Source: Pandoraea bronchicola (GTDB lineage Bacteria; Pseudomonadota; Gammaproteobacteria; Burkholderiales; Burkholderiaceae). From it: a stretch of 64,000 nt of DNA. The notes beneath the pieces were generated by a model. That model searched no databases. It saw only the letters and a program-made list of their open reading frames with translations, and had not been told where the DNA came from. Position numbers and translations under genes: made by a program. Below are positions 27,184 to 37,645 of this stretch, one piece after another. Location of the stretch: assembly GCF_902459805.1 (NCBI RefSeq), contig NZ_CABPST010000008.1:162584-226583 (forward strand). The letters are read 5' to 3'. Numbering within the stretch: the stretch's first letter is position 1; each line of letters opens with the position of its first letter.

Positions 27184-29817
27184 ATGCTGACTTCGCTCGT
27201 CGTGCGCATCGTCCGTTTTTCGGCGAAGCACGCGTACCCAGTCATCTTCGCTTCGCTGCTCCTCGTCATCGCGAGTGGCGTGTACGTCGCCAAGCACTTT
27301 GCGATCAACACCGACATTTCGGGCCTGATCGATCTGAACACGCCCGCCGCCGAGCGCGGCCGTGAAATCGACCGCGCTTTCCCGCAGAAGGTCGACATCA
27401 CGCTCGCCGTGGTGCAGGCCCCGGCCGTAGAGTTCGCCGACCGGGCCGCTGCCGAACTGGCCGAGAAGCTGTCGACCGAGACGGACGTGTTCCGGTCGGT
27501 GAGCCGCCCCGGATCGGGCGAGTTCTTTGCCCGCAATGCGCTGCTCTTCGCGTCTGTCGATGACGTGAAGTCGCTCACCGGCAAGCTCGAAGACGCCAAG
27601 CCGCTGCTTAACCGCCTTGCCGGGGACCCCAGTCTGACGGGCTTGTCGAATCTGCTGTCGGTCACGTTGCAGACGCCGTTGCTCACGGGGCAGGTGAAGC
27701 TGCCGGACATGGCGCGCCTGCTCGGCAATGCGGCCGATACGACCGAGGCGGTGCTGGCAGGCCGCCCTGCCGGCATGTCGTGGCGCGCGCTCGTCGCGCC
27801 GGATACCGTGGCCCGCAGCTACGTGCAGGTGCAGCCCGTGCTGGACTATGCGGCGCTCGAAGCCGGCGCCAACGCCGCTGCCCGCATTCGCGAAGCCGCG
27901 GCCGATCTGAAGCTCATGGAGCGCTATGGCGCGACGGTGCGGCTGACGGGGCCGCGCCCGCTGTCCGACGAAGAGTTCGCGTCGGTGAGTCAGGACGCCG
28001 GGCCGAACGCCGTCATCACGCTGCTGGCCGTGCTCGTGGTGCTGTGGCTGGCGGTGCGCTCGGGCAAGATGATTCTCGCGGTGTTCATCACGTTGCTGGC
28101 GGGGCTGATCATCACGTTTGCGCTTGGTCTGATGATGGTCGGCGCGCTCAACATGATTTCGGTGGCGTTCGCCGTGCTGTTCGTCGGCATCGGCGTGGAC
28201 TTCGGTATTCAGTTCGGTGTGCGCTATCGCGAAGAGCGTCATCGTCTGGACAATGACGGCAAGTCGTCCAGCGACGAGGTGCTTCGCGGTGCGCTCTCGG
28301 GGGCAGGCAAGGCGATTGCGATGCCGTTGTCCCTGGCCGCTGCGGCCACGGCGGCGAGCTTCTTCTCGTTCTTGCCGACGGACTATCGCGGTGTGTCCGA
28401 GTTGGGGCTGATCGCAGGCGTGGGCATCTTGTGCGTGGCATTTCCGTCGGCCATTACGTTGCTGCCCGCGCTCATCAGTGTGTTCAAACCGAAGGGCGAG
28501 GCGAGCCCGCCGGGCTTTCGCAGTCTCGGTCCGGTCGACGATTTCACCGACAAGCACCGCAAGCCGTTGCTGTACGGCACGCTCGCCCTCGTGGTCGCGG
28601 GCCTGCCGCTGCTTGCGCATCTGCACTTCGACTTCAACCCGTTGCATCTGAAGGATCCGAAAACGGAGTCGATGGCGACGTTGCTGGATCTGGCCAACTC
28701 GCCGGAAGCCGGGGTCAACGACGTGCAACTGCTCGCCCCGAATCTTGGCGCTGCCGATGCCGAGGCCGCGAAGCTGCGCGCCGTGCCTGAGGTCGGTCGC
28801 GTAGTCACGCTCACGACATTCATTCCGGCGGACCAGCCGGCCAAGCTCGCGCAGATCGGCGCGGCTGCCGCATCGCTGCTGCCGGTGCTCTCGCAAACGC
28901 CGCTGGCCCCGGTGGCCGATGCGGCTCGCGTGTCGTCGCTCAAGACGGCGGCTGGCCAGTTGGAAGACGCTGCGCTCGATCATCCGGGCGACGGCGCGAA
29001 GGAGGCGCAGCGTTTGGCTGCGGCCTTGCGCAAGCTCGCGGCGGCCGATGCGGCCACGCGTGACCGGGCCGATCGCGCAATTGCCGATCCGTTGAAGCTC
29101 GCGCTTGGCCAACTGCGCGATGCGCTGCAACCGCGCGCGGTGACGCGCGAGTCGCTGCCCAAGGACATCATTTCGCAATGGGTCGCGGCCGATGGCCGCG
29201 CGCTCGTGAACATCTCTCCGCATGTGGCGAAGGGGGCGGATCCGAGCGACGACGCGATGCTGCGCAAGTTCAGTGCCGCCGTCCTGGCGACTACGCCGGA
29301 TGCGGTTGGCGGCCCGATCTCGATCTTGCGCTCGGCCGACACGATCATCCGCGCGTTCATCGAGGCAGGCATCTGGGCTTTGCTCTCGATCACCGTGCTG
29401 CTGTGGCTGGCGCTGCGCAACTTCGGCGACGTGCTGCGTACGCTGGTGCCGCTGCTGGTGTCGGCGGCCGTCACCCTCGAAATCACCGTGCTGATCGGTT
29501 TGCCGCTGAACTTCGCGAACATCATCGCGCTGCCGTTGCTGCTCGGCGTTGGCGTGGCGTTCAAGATCTACTACGTGATCGCATGGCGTGAGGGGAAGAC
29601 CCGCTTGCTCGCCTCGAGTCTGACGCAGGCGATCGTGCTATCGGCCGCCACCACGGGCATCGCCTTCGGCAGTCTGTGGCTGTCGCATCACCCGGGGACG
29701 TCGAGCATGGGCAAGCTGCTGGCGCTCTCGCTTGTATGTACGCTGATCGGCGCGGTATTTTTCCAGCCCGTGCTCATGGGCAAGCCGCGTGAGAAGGGGG
29801 CGCCGCCATCAGCCTGA
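27184..29817 (+). CDS. hpnN: Hopanoid transporter HpnN (RND/MMPL family)
   Basis: Large inner-membrane RND/MMPL transporter (877 aa) that moves hopanoids to the outer membrane. An N-terminal helix precedes a periplasmic loop (about residues 35-275), then a five- to six-helix bundle with the [15 protein letters not shown] motif. A second periplasmic loop and a second helix bundle follow, the usual duplicated architecture. It is closed by a bidirectional terminator at 29848-29877. Confidence 0.93.
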   Translation: MLTSLVVRIVRFSAKHAYPVIFASLLLVIASGVYVAKHFAINTDISGLIDLNTPAAERGREIDRAFPQKVDITLAVVQAPAVEFADRAAAELAEKLSTETDVFRSVSRPGSGEFFARNALLFASVDDVKSLTGKLEDAKPLLNRLAGDPSLTGLSNLLSVTLQTPLLTGQVKLPDMARLLGNAADTTEAVLAGRPAGMSWRALVAPDTVARSYVQVQPVLDYAALEAGANAAARIREAAADLKLMERYGATVRLTGPRPLSDEEFASVSQDAGPNAVITLLAVLVVLWLAVRSGKMILAVFITLLAGLIITFALGLMMVGALNMISVAFAVLFVGIGVDFGIQFGVRYREERHRLDNDGKSSSDEVLRGALSGAGKAIAMPLSLAAAATAASFFSFLPTDYRGVSELGLIAGVGILCVAFPSAITLLPALISVFKPKGEASPPGFRSLGPVDDFTDKHRKPLLYGTLALVVAGLPLLAHLHFDFNPLHLKDPKTESMATLLDLANSPEAGVNDVQLLAPNLGAADAEAAKLRAVPEVGRVVTLTTFIPADQPAKLAQIGAAAASLLPVLSQTPLAPVADAARVSSLKTAAGQLEDAALDHPGDGAKEAQRLAAALRKLAAADAATRDRADRAIADPLKLALGQLRDALQPRAVTRESLPKDIISQWVAADGRALVNISPHVAKGADPSDDAMLRKFSAAVLATTPDAVGGPISILRSADTIIRAFIEAGIWALLSITVLLWLALRNFGDVLRTLVPLLVSAAVTLEITVLIGLPLNFANIIALPLLLGVGVAFKIYYVIAWREGKTRLLASSLTQAIVLSAATTGIAFGSLWLSHHPGTSSMGKLLALSLVCTLIGAVFFQPVLMGKPREKGAPPSA

Positions 29818-29847
29818 TGGCACGCAAGTCATGAAAGTCATGACATG

Positions 29848-29877
29848 AAAAAACGGCACCCGAAGGTGCCGTTTTTT
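29848..29877. terminator. Bidirectional terminator between hpnN and dxs
   Basis: A perfect stem of ACGGCACC/GGTGCCGT with a CGAA tetraloop is flanked by an A-run on the left and a T-run on the right (to 29879). It can end both the hpnN message and the minus-strand phosphonolipid-dxs operon. Confidence 0.93.
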
Positions 29878-29902
29878 TTATGGGCGTGGTGAAATGCGTC
29901 GC

Positions 29903-31819
29903 TCAGGAGGCCGAGGGCACCGCCTCGACCCTGCCGCCGAGACGCTCGGCCAGGGCCCGGCGAATCGACGCCGCGACGCCCTGTACATCGAGCCCCACCG
30001 ACGCGAGTTGCTGCGCGGGCGTGCCCTGATCGATGTACGTGTCGGGCAATCCCAGTTGCAACACCGGAACCAGCACGCCATTGGCGTTGAGCGCTTCGAC
30101 ACAGGCCGTGCCAGCACCGCCCATCACGGAACCTTCCTCGAGCGTGACGACGAGATCGTGCGTGCGAGCCACCTCGAGCAGCGTGGCTTCGTCGAGCGGT
30201 TTGACGAAGCGCATGTTAACCACGCTCGCATCGAACTCTCCAGCCACTTGTTCGCTCAGGGCCACCATCGCGCCGAATGCCAGAATCGCCACGCGACGGC
30301 CCGCCGGGGCGGCGCTCTGACGACGCACCTGGGCACGGCCCACGGGCAGCGTCGACAAGCCGGCCTCGATCTTCACGCCGGGACCTGTGCCGCGCGGGTA
30401 ACGCACCGCGCTCGGGCCGTCGATGCCGAGCGCCGTCTGCAACATCTGACGGCATTCGTTCTCGTCGGCCGGGGCCATCACCACCATGTTCGGGATGCAG
30501 CGCAGGTAGGCGATGTCGTAGGCGCCCGCGTGCGTCGCGCCGTCGGCACCGACGAGACCACCACGATCGATCGCGAAAACGACAGGCAGGTTCTGCAGGG
30601 CCACGTCGTGAATCACCTGATCGTAGGCGCGCTGCAGGAACGTCGAGTAGATCGCCACCACTGGCCTGAGTCCCTCGGTCGCCAATCCGCCCGCGAATGT
30701 CACGGCGTGCTGCTCGGCGATGCCAACGTCGTAGTAGCGCTCAGGGAAACGCTTTTCGAACTCCACGAGCCCGGAGCCTTCACGCATTGCCGGTGTGATG
30801 CCGACGACGCGCTTGTCTGCTGCCGCGGCGTCGCACAGCCATTCGCCGAAGACCTGCGTGTAGGTTTTGGCCGAGACGGCGCCCGGTGCCGCCGGACGAA
30901 TCCCTTCGCTCGGGTTGAACTTGCCCGGGCCGTGATACAGCACCGGATCAGCCTCGGCGAGCTTGTAGCCACGGCCCTTACGCGTCACGACATGCAGGAA
31001 CTGCGGCCCCTTGAGCGCCTTGATGTTCTCGAGCGCGGGGATAAGGGCGTCCAGATCGTGGCCGTCGATGGGGCCGAGATAGTTGAATCCGAATTCCTCG
31101 AACATCGTGCCCGTTGGCGAGACGATGGCCTTGGCGTGCTCTTCGAGCTTGTGCGCCAGCTCGCGCATCGGCGCGGGGGCGTTGCGCAGCAGATGGCGCA
31201 CGCTTTCCTTGCCGGCCGAGTAAAACTGCCCCGACATCAGCCGTGTGAGGTATTGATTGAGCGCCCCGACCGGTGGCGAGATCGACATGTCGTTGTCGTT
31301 GAGCACCACGAGGAACGGCAGGTCTTCGTAGACCCCCGCATTGTTCAGCGCTTCGAACGCTTCACCGGCGGTCATGGCGCCGTCGCCGATCACGGCGATC
31401 GCATGCCGCTTCTCGCCCTTGACCTTGCTGGCCAGCGCCATGCCCAGCGCTGCCGAAATCGACGTGCTCGAATGCGCCGTGCCGAACGTGTCGTAAGGCG
31501 ACTCGTCGCGTTTCGGAAAGCCCGAGAGGCCTTGCCATTGGCGAAGCGTCGGCATGGCCTCGCGGCGGCCCGTCAGGATCTTGTGGGGATAGGTCTGATG
31601 ACCCACGTCCCACACGATGCGGTCGTTAGGGGTGTCGAAGACGTAGTGCAGCGCGATCGTCAGTTCGACGGTGCCCAGATTCGACGAGAGGTGGCCGCCG
31701 GTGCGCGAGACGCTGTCGAGGACGCAGGCGCGCAATTCGTCGGCCAGACGCCGCAAGTCGGCGCGCGAGAGCGCACGCAGTTGAGTCGGGGATTGGATGC
31801 TGGCTAGCAGATCGGTCAT
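29903..31819 (-). CDS. dxs: 1-deoxy-D-xylulose-5-phosphate synthase
   Basis: ThDP-dependent first enzyme of the MEP pathway (638 aa), condensing pyruvate and glyceraldehyde-3-phosphate. It has the N-terminal H-L-S-S-N-L-G motif, the ThDP/Mg motif [11 protein letters not shown] with Asn about 30 residues on, and the transketolase-type central and C-terminal domains. It starts only 22 bp after the AEP transaminase stop, so it appears to be the last gene of the phosphonolipid operon. This co-location links C5 isoprenoid supply to membrane lipid modification. Confidence 0.96.
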   Translation of the reverse strand: MTDLLASIQSPTQLRALSRADLRRLADELRACVLDSVSRTGGHLSSNLGTVELTIALHYVFDTPNDRIVWDVGHQTYPHKILTGRREAMPTLRQWQGLSGFPKRDESPYDTFGTAHSSTSISAALGMALASKVKGEKRHAIAVIGDGAMTAGEAFEALNNAGVYEDLPFLVVLNDNDMSISPPVGALNQYLTRLMSGQFYSAGKESVRHLLRNAPAPMRELAHKLEEHAKAIVSPTGTMFEEFGFNYLGPIDGHDLDALIPALENIKALKGPQFLHVVTRKGRGYKLAEADPVLYHGPGKFNPSEGIRPAAPGAVSAKTYTQVFGEWLCDAAAADKRVVGITPAMREGSGLVEFEKRFPERYYDVGIAEQHAVTFAGGLATEGLRPVVAIYSTFLQRAYDQVIHDVALQNLPVVFAIDRGGLVGADGATHAGAYDIAYLRCIPNMVVMAPADENECRQMLQTALGIDGPSAVRYPRGTGPGVKIEAGLSTLPVGRAQVRRQSAAPAGRRVAILAFGAMVALSEQVAGEFDASVVNMRFVKPLDEATLLEVARTHDLVVTLEEGSVMGGAGTACVEALNANGVLVPVLQLGLPDTYIDQGTPAQQLASVGLDVQGVAASIRRALAERLGGRVEAVPSAS

Positions 31820-31841
31820 GGCTGAACGTCCGTCCCCGCGC

Positions 31842-32915
31842 TCACTTCACCAGTCTGGTGAAGGACGCCAGCAGGCGATCGATGTCGGCGGCCGTGAGGT
31901 TGCCCATCGTCGAGATACGGAACAGCTCCTTGGACAAGCCGCCTTGCCCCGCGTAGATCACGAAGCCGTCGGCCTTGAGCCAGTCGTGCAAACGCGGATA
32001 GTCGACACCGGCGGGCAACTTGTAGGCGCGCAGTACCACCGAGGATTCCCCCGGCGGCAACGCGCTGTCGATACCCAGTGCAGCCAGACCGGCACGCGCT
32101 TGCTCGGCGAGTGCGCCGTAATGCGCATGGCGCTTTTGCCAGCCACCGGCGTCGTCGAGTTCGCGCAGGGCTTCGACGAGTGCATAGTACGCGTGTACCG
32201 ACGGTGTGAACGGCGTGTTGCGCTCGGCCTGCAGCTTGGCCAGGCGCGCGATGTCGAGGTAATACGTGCGGCTCGCGGCCTTGGCGAGCGCGTCTTTGCG
32301 CACCATGACGAACGATACGCCCGGCACACCGTGCACGCACTTGTTCGCGGTGGCGGCAACGGCCACGATGCCCGAATCATGGAAGTCGATGGCTTCGGCG
32401 GCGAAGCTGCTCACGCCGTCGACCAGCAGACCGATGCCGCGTTCGCGGCATGCGGCAGCGATGCCGGCCAGATCGTTCAGACGTCCCGTCGTCGTCTCGT
32501 GGTGGATGATCGCCACGTTCGTGTACGGACGATCCCCCGCCGTGTCGAGCTTGTCGACGATTTGTGCGAGATCCGGGGCTTGCATCCATTCGAAATGGAT
32601 GACGTCGTGATCGATGCGGTATTGCTTCGCGATCTGCGAGATGCGCTCGCCATACACGCCGTTCTCGACGATCAGCAGGCGCCCGCCCTCCGGCACCAGG
32701 CCGGCGGTCATGCTCTCGACGGCCGCTGTGCCCGAGCCGGTCATCAGTACCGGCGTCCACACGGCGGGGTCGAGACCATACACGGCGCTCAGGCGGGCGC
32801 GGGCTTCATCCTGCAGGTCGAAGAATTCGGGCTCGCGGTGGCACAGATCGGGTTGCAGCAGGCTCTTGCGGACTCGCTCGGTCAGGGTGACGGGGCCCGG
32901 ATTCAGTAACAGCAT
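31842..32915 (-). CDS. phnW: 2-aminoethylphosphonate-pyruvate transaminase
   Basis: PLP fold-type I aminotransferase (357 aa) interconverting phosphonoacetaldehyde/alanine and 2-AEP/pyruvate. It begins M-L-L-L-N-P-G-P-V, typical of the family, and carries the PLP lysine in [10 protein letters not shown]. The ATG at 32915 is used; the longer frame to 33074 runs back into the decarboxylase gene. Here, downstream of PEP mutase and decarboxylase, the biosynthetic direction is likely: making 2-AEP rather than degrading it. No phosphonatase (phnX) is next to it. Confidence 0.92.
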   Translation of the reverse strand: MLLLNPGPVTLTERVRKSLLQPDLCHREPEFFDLQDEARARLSAVYGLDPAVWTPVLMTGSGTAAVESMTAGLVPEGGRLLIVENGVYGERISQIAKQYRIDHDVIHFEWMQAPDLAQIVDKLDTAGDRPYTNVAIIHHETTTGRLNDLAGIAAACRERGIGLLVDGVSSFAAEAIDFHDSGIVAVAATANKCVHGVPGVSFVMVRKDALAKAASRTYYLDIARLAKLQAERNTPFTPSVHAYYALVEALRELDDAGGWQKRHAHYGALAEQARAGLAALGIDSALPPGESSVVLRAYKLPAGVDYPRLHDWLKADGFVIYAGQGGLSKELFRISTMGNLTAADIDRLLASFTRLVK

Positions 32916-32956
32916 GGCGAAGCTTCCTCGGCAGATTTCGTGAAAGGGAGAGGCAC

Positions 32957-34144
32957 TCAGGCCGAAGCCTGTGCGCGTTGTGCAATGTGGTCCATCAGGC
33001 GCGACTTCACAGCTTCCGGCGTGATCTTCGGGCGCGGCAGCCCGTCGGGTGTTCCCGGACGCGTGGTCAGGCACGCGAAACGCGGACCATCGTTCAGGCT
33101 CGCGGTGCGGCCGTCGAACAATTGTTCGATGACGTCGAGTGTGTCGCCTTCAAGAGCGAGCGCATAACCGCTGGCGGCGGCAACGCCCGCGAACGAGACC
33201 GTCGGTGAGACCGTAGCTTGCGCGCCGGTCGAGTCGTGCGAAGCGTTGTCGAGCAGCAGGTGCACGAGATTCGACGGACCGTAAGCGCCCAGCGTGGCAA
33301 AGGCGCCCATGCGCATGAGTGCGGCGCCGTCGCCATCGAGCGCGACGACGCGCAGGTCGGGGCGCGCCAGTGCGAGGCCCAGCGCCAGGGTCGTCACGCA
33401 TCCCATCGAGCCGACCATGTACAACTGGTTGGCGCGGTCGTCGAGTGCATACAGTTCGCGGCCACAGAAGCCGGTCGATGCCAGAACGACGGTGCCCTGG
33501 AGCGGTGTGTGAGCGATGACACGCGCCAGCGCGTCGCGACGAGCAGGCAACTCGGACGGCGCCACGCCCTGCACCAGCGACACCGGCGCGGGCTGGGCCG
33601 GACGCGCGGGGCGCTCGACCGGTTGCAGCGGGTGGGGGGCGACGCTGCCTTTTTGCATCACGAGGGCGTAGGGGCGGCCGGTCTCGTCCATGTGACGAAC
33701 CGCGCGCTCCAGTGCCGGGGCAATCGCTTCGGGCTCCGTCGGGAACAGTTCCCAGGGCACTTCCATCAGGTCGAGCATGGCCGGCGTGATCGGACCCATG
33801 AGCGCGTGTTGCGGCTCGTCGGTGATGCCCGGCTGGCCACGCCACGTCACGATCAGCAATTGCGGCAGACGGAAGGTCCACGTGAGCGAGGTCAGCGGGC
33901 TCACGGCGTTGCCGAGGCCCGAGTTCTGCATCATCGTGACCGAGCGCGCGCCACGGCCTTCGCCGAGCGTCGCACCGGCGGCGATGGCGACCGCGTCGCC
34001 CTCGTTGGCCGCCGACAGATAGTGCAGTGTCGGGTCTTGCAGCACGTAGTTGATGAACGGCGTGAGGAACGAACACGGCACGCCGGTGTACCACATGAAG
34101 CCGTGCTTGCGCGCGGCTTCGACGAACTGTCCGGCCTCAATCAC
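32957..34144 (-). CDS. Phosphonopyruvate decarboxylase
   Basis: ThDP-dependent enzyme (395 aa) that decarboxylates phosphonopyruvate to phosphonoacetaldehyde, making the PEP mutase step irreversible. The N-terminal Pyr domain has the catalytic Glu region (A-A-N-E-G-D-A). The C-terminal domain has the cofactor motif G-D-G-A-A-L with an Asn near the expected 27-residue distance (L-L-L-D-N). The GTG at 34144 overlaps the PEP mutase stop by 8 bp, so translation is coupled; in-frame codons upstream fall inside that gene. Known symbols are ppd or aepY. Confidence 0.92.
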   Translation of the reverse strand: MIEAGQFVEAARKHGFMWYTGVPCSFLTPFINYVLQDPTLHYLSAANEGDAVAIAAGATLGEGRGARSVTMMQNSGLGNAVSPLTSLTWTFRLPQLLIVTWRGQPGITDEPQHALMGPITPAMLDLMEVPWELFPTEPEAIAPALERAVRHMDETGRPYALVMQKGSVAPHPLQPVERPARPAQPAPVSLVQGVAPSELPARRDALARVIAHTPLQGTVVLASTGFCGRELYALDDRANQLYMVGSMGCVTTLALGLALARPDLRVVALDGDGAALMRMGAFATLGAYGPSNLVHLLLDNASHDSTGAQATVSPTVSFAGVAAASGYALALEGDTLDVIEQLFDGRTASLNDGPRFACLTTRPGTPDGLPRPKITPEAVKSRLMDHIAQRAQASA

Positions 34145-35846
34145 CCTGAGTCTCCTGAGCTGCACCGCCTAACGGCGTCTGAGCGTGGGCGAAATCCGCT
34201 GCGCGGCGGAATTCTTCCATGTCGTTCACACCGCGCCAGTGGCCGTGTACGTATTGCACTTCGATCTTGGCACCGTCTGCCGCGAGGGCGTTGATCAGGT
34301 CGGGCATGCCGAGCTGGTCGAAATCCGCACGCGTCTGCAATGCCGCGAAGACGCGCTGCAGTTGCGCGCGGCCTTCGTCGCCGCGCACCCCCAGCAGGCC
34401 GATCCAGCGGCCGTTGGGCGTGCGCCCGGCGTCCGTGGCGTTGCCGCTGATCTTCTCGAGCAGCACTTGTTGGCCAAACAGGCCGCGGTCGTCGCCGGCC
34501 GAGCAGTACGCGAAGTCGCGCACGCTGGCGTTGGCGGCATTGGCCGTGGCCGCAGCGGTGGAGTCGACAACAACCGTGAAGCCGGCGTGGCTCTCGACCA
34601 GATCGCGCACGATGTAGCTGCGAAACAGCAGGTCGCCGTAGGAGATGACCGTGTCGTGCGTGAAGGCGTTGGCCACGCGGGCGAGCGAGGCGAGTTCGCC
34701 GGTTTCGGCGTGACGCTCGTTGACGGCCAGTGTGATGCCTGCCGTGTCGATCGCGTCGGCACGATAGCCGCCCACGACCGTGATGTCGTTCACGTTCTGC
34801 TTCTTGAAGCCGTCGACCAGCCAGCGCAGCAGCGGCTTGCCGGCAACGGGCAACATCACCTTCGGGCGGTCGGTCGTCACGCTCTCCAGGTTCTTGCCAC
34901 GGCTGGCGGCCAGCACGATGGCCGAGCGCGGCGCGTTTGCCGCGGACAGGTAGCGGTCTTCGGCTTCGGTGTATTCGTCCGCATCTTGCAGACGGAAGAT
35001 CTCATCGACGGTCGCGATGCGGTCCTCGACGTTGATGAGTGTCTCGCTGCGGTGAATCTCGGCGGCTACGGCTTGCATGGCCGACGTGGCGGAGCGAATC
35101 AGATGGTTCGCCCAGATCACGACACTGATGCCCGCGTCGCGGAACACATCGGTCGGCGTGCTGTAGTACTTCGTCGGCACGATCACCAGCGGGCAGCGGT
35201 TATCCCACTCACGGGCGAATTGCACGATCTCGTCGGCGCGCTTGAGCTTGCTGTGAATCAGGATGGCGTCGGCGCCGGCCTGGCGATAGGCCTCTGCGCG
35301 GCGCAGCGCTTCTTCCATCCCCCAACCGGCGATCAGCGCTTCGACACGCGCCACGATCGAGAAATCGTCGTCGGCCTGCGAGTCCTTGCCGGCCTTGATC
35401 TTGCCGCAGAACTCGTCGATGTCCGCGAGCGGCTGGCGTTCGCCGCCAATGAAGCTGTTGGTCTTCGGGAAGACCTTGTCTTCGATACACACGCCGGCCA
35501 CACCACGTTGCTCGAGCTTGCGCACGAGACGTCGCATGTTGTTGAAGTTGCCGTAGCCAGTGTCGCCATCGAGCAGGATCGGCAGATTGCCGGCGTCGGC
35601 CATGAACTCGAGGTTGTCGACAACCTGCGTCCAACTCGCTTCGTTGTTGTCGCGCACGCCGAACTGCGCCGAAATGGCCAGTCCCGATGCCCAGATGCCC
35701 TTGAAGCCCGCTTCGCGCACGATACGTGCGGACAGGCCGTTGTGGGCTTCCATCAGAAATTCGAGTTGATCGCTGCGCAACATGGCGCGCAGCTGCGACG
35801 CGCGCGTAGCGGTCGGCGGGAGGGTGAATGCGTCGGGAGCGTTCAT
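34137..35846 (-). CDS. Phosphoenolpyruvate mutase fused to nucleotidyltransferase-like domain
   Basis: Two-domain protein (569 aa). Residues ~25-295 are PEP mutase of the isocitrate lyase superfamily, forming the C-P bond. The D-G-D-T-G-Y-G-N metal loop (Asp93, Asp95) and the diagnostic E-D-K-x-x-x-K-T-N motif (122-130) are intact. Residues ~308-545 resemble an NTP-transferase domain, but its signature loop reads L-A-A-S-R-G-K-N-L instead of L-A-A-G-x-G-x-R-L: the second Gly-position is Ser and the usual Arg is Asn, while the following P-K is kept. The added domain may be weak, altered in substrate or structural. It overlaps genes on both sides by 4-8 bp. Confidence 0.93.
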   Translation of the reverse strand: MNAPDAFTLPPTATRASQLRAMLRSDQLEFLMEAHNGLSARIVREAGFKGIWASGLAISAQFGVRDNNEASWTQVVDNLEFMADAGNLPILLDGDTGYGNFNNMRRLVRKLEQRGVAGVCIEDKVFPKTNSFIGGERQPLADIDEFCGKIKAGKDSQADDDFSIVARVEALIAGWGMEEALRRAEAYRQAGADAILIHSKLKRADEIVQFAREWDNRCPLVIVPTKYYSTPTDVFRDAGISVVIWANHLIRSATSAMQAVAAEIHRSETLINVEDRIATVDEIFRLQDADEYTEAEDRYLSAANAPRSAIVLAASRGKNLESVTTDRPKVMLPVAGKPLLRWLVDGFKKQNVNDITVVGGYRADAIDTAGITLAVNERHAETGELASLARVANAFTHDTVISYGDLLFRSYIVRDLVESHAGFTVVVDSTAAATANAANASVRDFAYCSAGDDRGLFGQQVLLEKISGNATDAGRTPNGRWIGLLGVRGDEGRAQLQRVFAALQTRADFDQLGMPDLINALAADGAKIEVQYVHGHWRGVNDMEEFRRAADFAHAQTPLGGAAQETQGD

Positions 35847-36607
35847 TCTGACACCATCGTGAGCGGTTCGAGTTGCGGCAGCACCTGTTCGGCGGCGCGC
35901 TTCACGTCTTCAGGGTAGTCGATTTCGATCCACGGGAAGCCTGTGACGTCGGCCGTTTCGAATTGCGCACCGCGCTCGAGCAACAGATCGCGCACGGCTT
36001 CTTCGTGCGGCATCTTGGCGCGGCCCGATTCGACGTAATCACGCACGATTTCCGCAAGACGCGTGGCCGTTGCCTCATTGAAGCGGAAGAAACCGACCGA
36101 TTCGCCCACGGTGTCGTATTCCAGGCCGACCATGACCTGCTTGCGCAGTTCGACGGGCACGCCGTTGCGCAGGCACAGCTTGACCGGCTCGTCGCCCACT
36201 TCGAAGTCGCGGTCGATGAGCAGGCGGTTCGCCGTCTTGCCCGCCACCAGGGCGTTGAAGATGCGTTGGTCGTAGAGCACGTCCGCGTCCATGACGAGCA
36301 CGTCACCGCCTGCGGTCATCGCGTCGGCGGCCGTGTGCAGCGTCAGCACGCTGCCGAGATGGAATTCCGGATTGAGACGGATCTGCGGACGCGGCGTCCA
36401 GTCCAGACGATCGAGGGCTTCGCTCACTTGCTCGTGATGGAAGCCGAGCGCCAGCACGACGTCGGTAATGCCCGCCGCTGCGAGCATGCGCAGATGACGC
36501 TCGAGCAGCGACATGCCGTCGAACGGCAGCAGGCACTTGGGCGACTGCTTGTCTTCGGGCTGGAGCAAACGCAGGCCCATGCCTGCTGCGAGAATGATGG
36601 CCCGCAT
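35843..36607 (-). CDS. Nucleotidyltransferase, probable CTP:2-AEP cytidylyltransferase
   Basis: Stand-alone sugar-nucleotidyltransferase-fold protein (254 aa) resembling LicC/PntC-type cytidylyltransferases. The full signature L-A-A-G-M-G-L-R-L is present (Arg13) with P-K at 23-24, a central D-A-D metal site near residue 108 and a C-terminal E-I-D-Y-P-E-D typical of choline/AEP cytidylyltransferases. In this operon the expected product is CDP-2-aminoethylphosphonate, the donor needed by the CDP-alcohol phosphatidyltransferase gene. Substrate is inferred from context; phosphocholine or another phosphonate is possible. Confidence 0.85.
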   Translation of the reverse strand: MRAIILAAGMGLRLLQPEDKQSPKCLLPFDGMSLLERHLRMLAAAGITDVVLALGFHHEQVSEALDRLDWTPRPQIRLNPEFHLGSVLTLHTAADAMTAGGDVLVMDADVLYDQRIFNALVAGKTANRLLIDRDFEVGDEPVKLCLRNGVPVELRKQVMVGLEYDTVGESVGFFRFNEATATRLAEIVRDYVESGRAKMPHEEAVRDLLLERGAQFETADVTGFPWIEIDYPEDVKRAAEQVLPQLEPLTMVSE

Positions 36608-36622
36608 GATGAATATCCTTCT

Positions 36623-37645
36623 TTAAAGCGGTGCAGTATCCGTGGCGGAAGACAGCGGCACGCTTTGTTGCGAGGCACGCTGGCGGCGCCAGCCACGTTC
36701 GGAGAAATGCAGGTAGACGAGGCCCGGCACGCCGAGCAGCAGCTCGCGCGTACGCTTGGCCAGCGAAAGGGCCAGCGCGGCGTCGGCCGGCAGCCCCACG
36801 AGCGGAGCGAGCAGCAGGTAACCGCCTTCCTGCACGCCGAGCGAGCCCGGCACGAAGAATGCGGCGCCGCGAATCGCTTGCCCGAGGCTTTCGAGCAGCA
36901 GGGCGTCGACCCAGCTCACCGGGTGGCCGATGAATTGCAGTATCAGCCAGACTTCCACCGTGCCGACGATCCAGCCGACGAGACTGAGCAAAAAGCTCGC
37001 GAGCACCTGACGGCGCTGGCCGTACATGCGCTGGACGATCTCGTCGACGGCGTCGGCCCGGTCGAGCAGCGACGACCAGTCGCGCTTGGACGACATCTTC
37101 GAGAGCATGCGGAACGCCCAGCCGAAGATGCCACGCCGTTGCGCCACGTAGAACGCATAGAGCAGCGCGGAGATGAGCGCGGTGGCGAGCAGCATCGGCA
37201 GCCAAAGGCTGTCTTCGGTGCGGTGCGTTGCGCTGATGCCGAAGACGGCCAGTCCGAGCAACGCGAACACGATTTGCGCCACGGCTTGCAGTGTCGTGCT
37301 CACGGTAATGGCCGCTGCGGCTTCGCGACCGGCCAGCCCGCGCTGCTTCATTTGGCGCACCATCGCGATCGGCCCGCCGATCTGACCGGCCGGCAGCAGG
37401 CTGTTGACCGATTCTCCGACCCAGCGCGTGAGGGTGGCGCGACGCAGCGAGCAGGACTTCGCCACCAGCACCTGAATGGCGGCGGCGTCGAGCACCAGCG
37501 GCACGAGGTGGAAAGCGGCGATGGGCAGCAGTCCCCAGCCGGCGACCGCCAGCGTGGACATCACCGATCCCGCACCCTGCCAGATCAGCAGGGCGACGAA
37601 AAGGGCGACACCGAGGGTGAGAGAGACGATGGCAGTCCGGTTCAT
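36623..37645 (-). CDS. HpnL-like flippase-domain membrane protein
   Basis: Integral membrane protein (340 aa) with about eight helices of the lysylphosphatidylglycerol-synthase transmembrane/UPF0104 type, the same group as the hopanoid-associated HpnL. Characteristic patterns are L-L-P-A-G-Q-I-G-G-P near residue 85 and F-F-V-P-G-S-L-G-V-Q-E-G-G near residue 270. It begins at the base next to the stop of the fused transferase/oxygenase gene, so the two are tightly coupled. A role in moving the modified lipid (phosphonolipid or hopanoid) across the inner membrane is inferred. Whether it should be called HpnL needs phylogeny. Confidence 0.8.
   Translation of the reverse strand: MNRTAIVSLTLGVALFVALLIWQGAGSVMSTLAVAGWGLLPIAAFHLVPLVLDAAAIQVLVAKSCSLRRATLTRWVGESVNSLLPAGQIGGPIAMVRQMKQRGLAGREAAAAITVSTTLQAVAQIVFALLGLAVFGISATHRTEDSLWLPMLLATALISALLYAFYVAQRRGIFGWAFRMLSKMSSKRDWSSLLDRADAVDEIVQRMYGQRRQVLASFLLSLVGWIVGTVEVWLILQFIGHPVSWVDALLLESLGQAIRGAAFFVPGSLGVQEGGYLLLAPLVGLPADAALALSLAKRTRELLLGVPGLVYLHFSERGWRRQRASQQSVPLSSATDTAPL

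Noticed and set aside
27121-29223. 700-codon minus-strand frame opposite hpnN
   Set aside because: Arg/His/Gln-rich shadow; hpnN on the plus strand has the full RND architecture.
29894-31807. 637-codon plus-strand frame opposite dxs
   Set aside because: Mirror of dxs almost end to end with no protein-like motifs.
31842-32915. PhnW read as part of phosphonate degradation
   Set aside because: No phosphonatase (phnX) or C-P lyase gene is adjacent, and PEP mutase and decarboxylase in the same operon point to synthesis.
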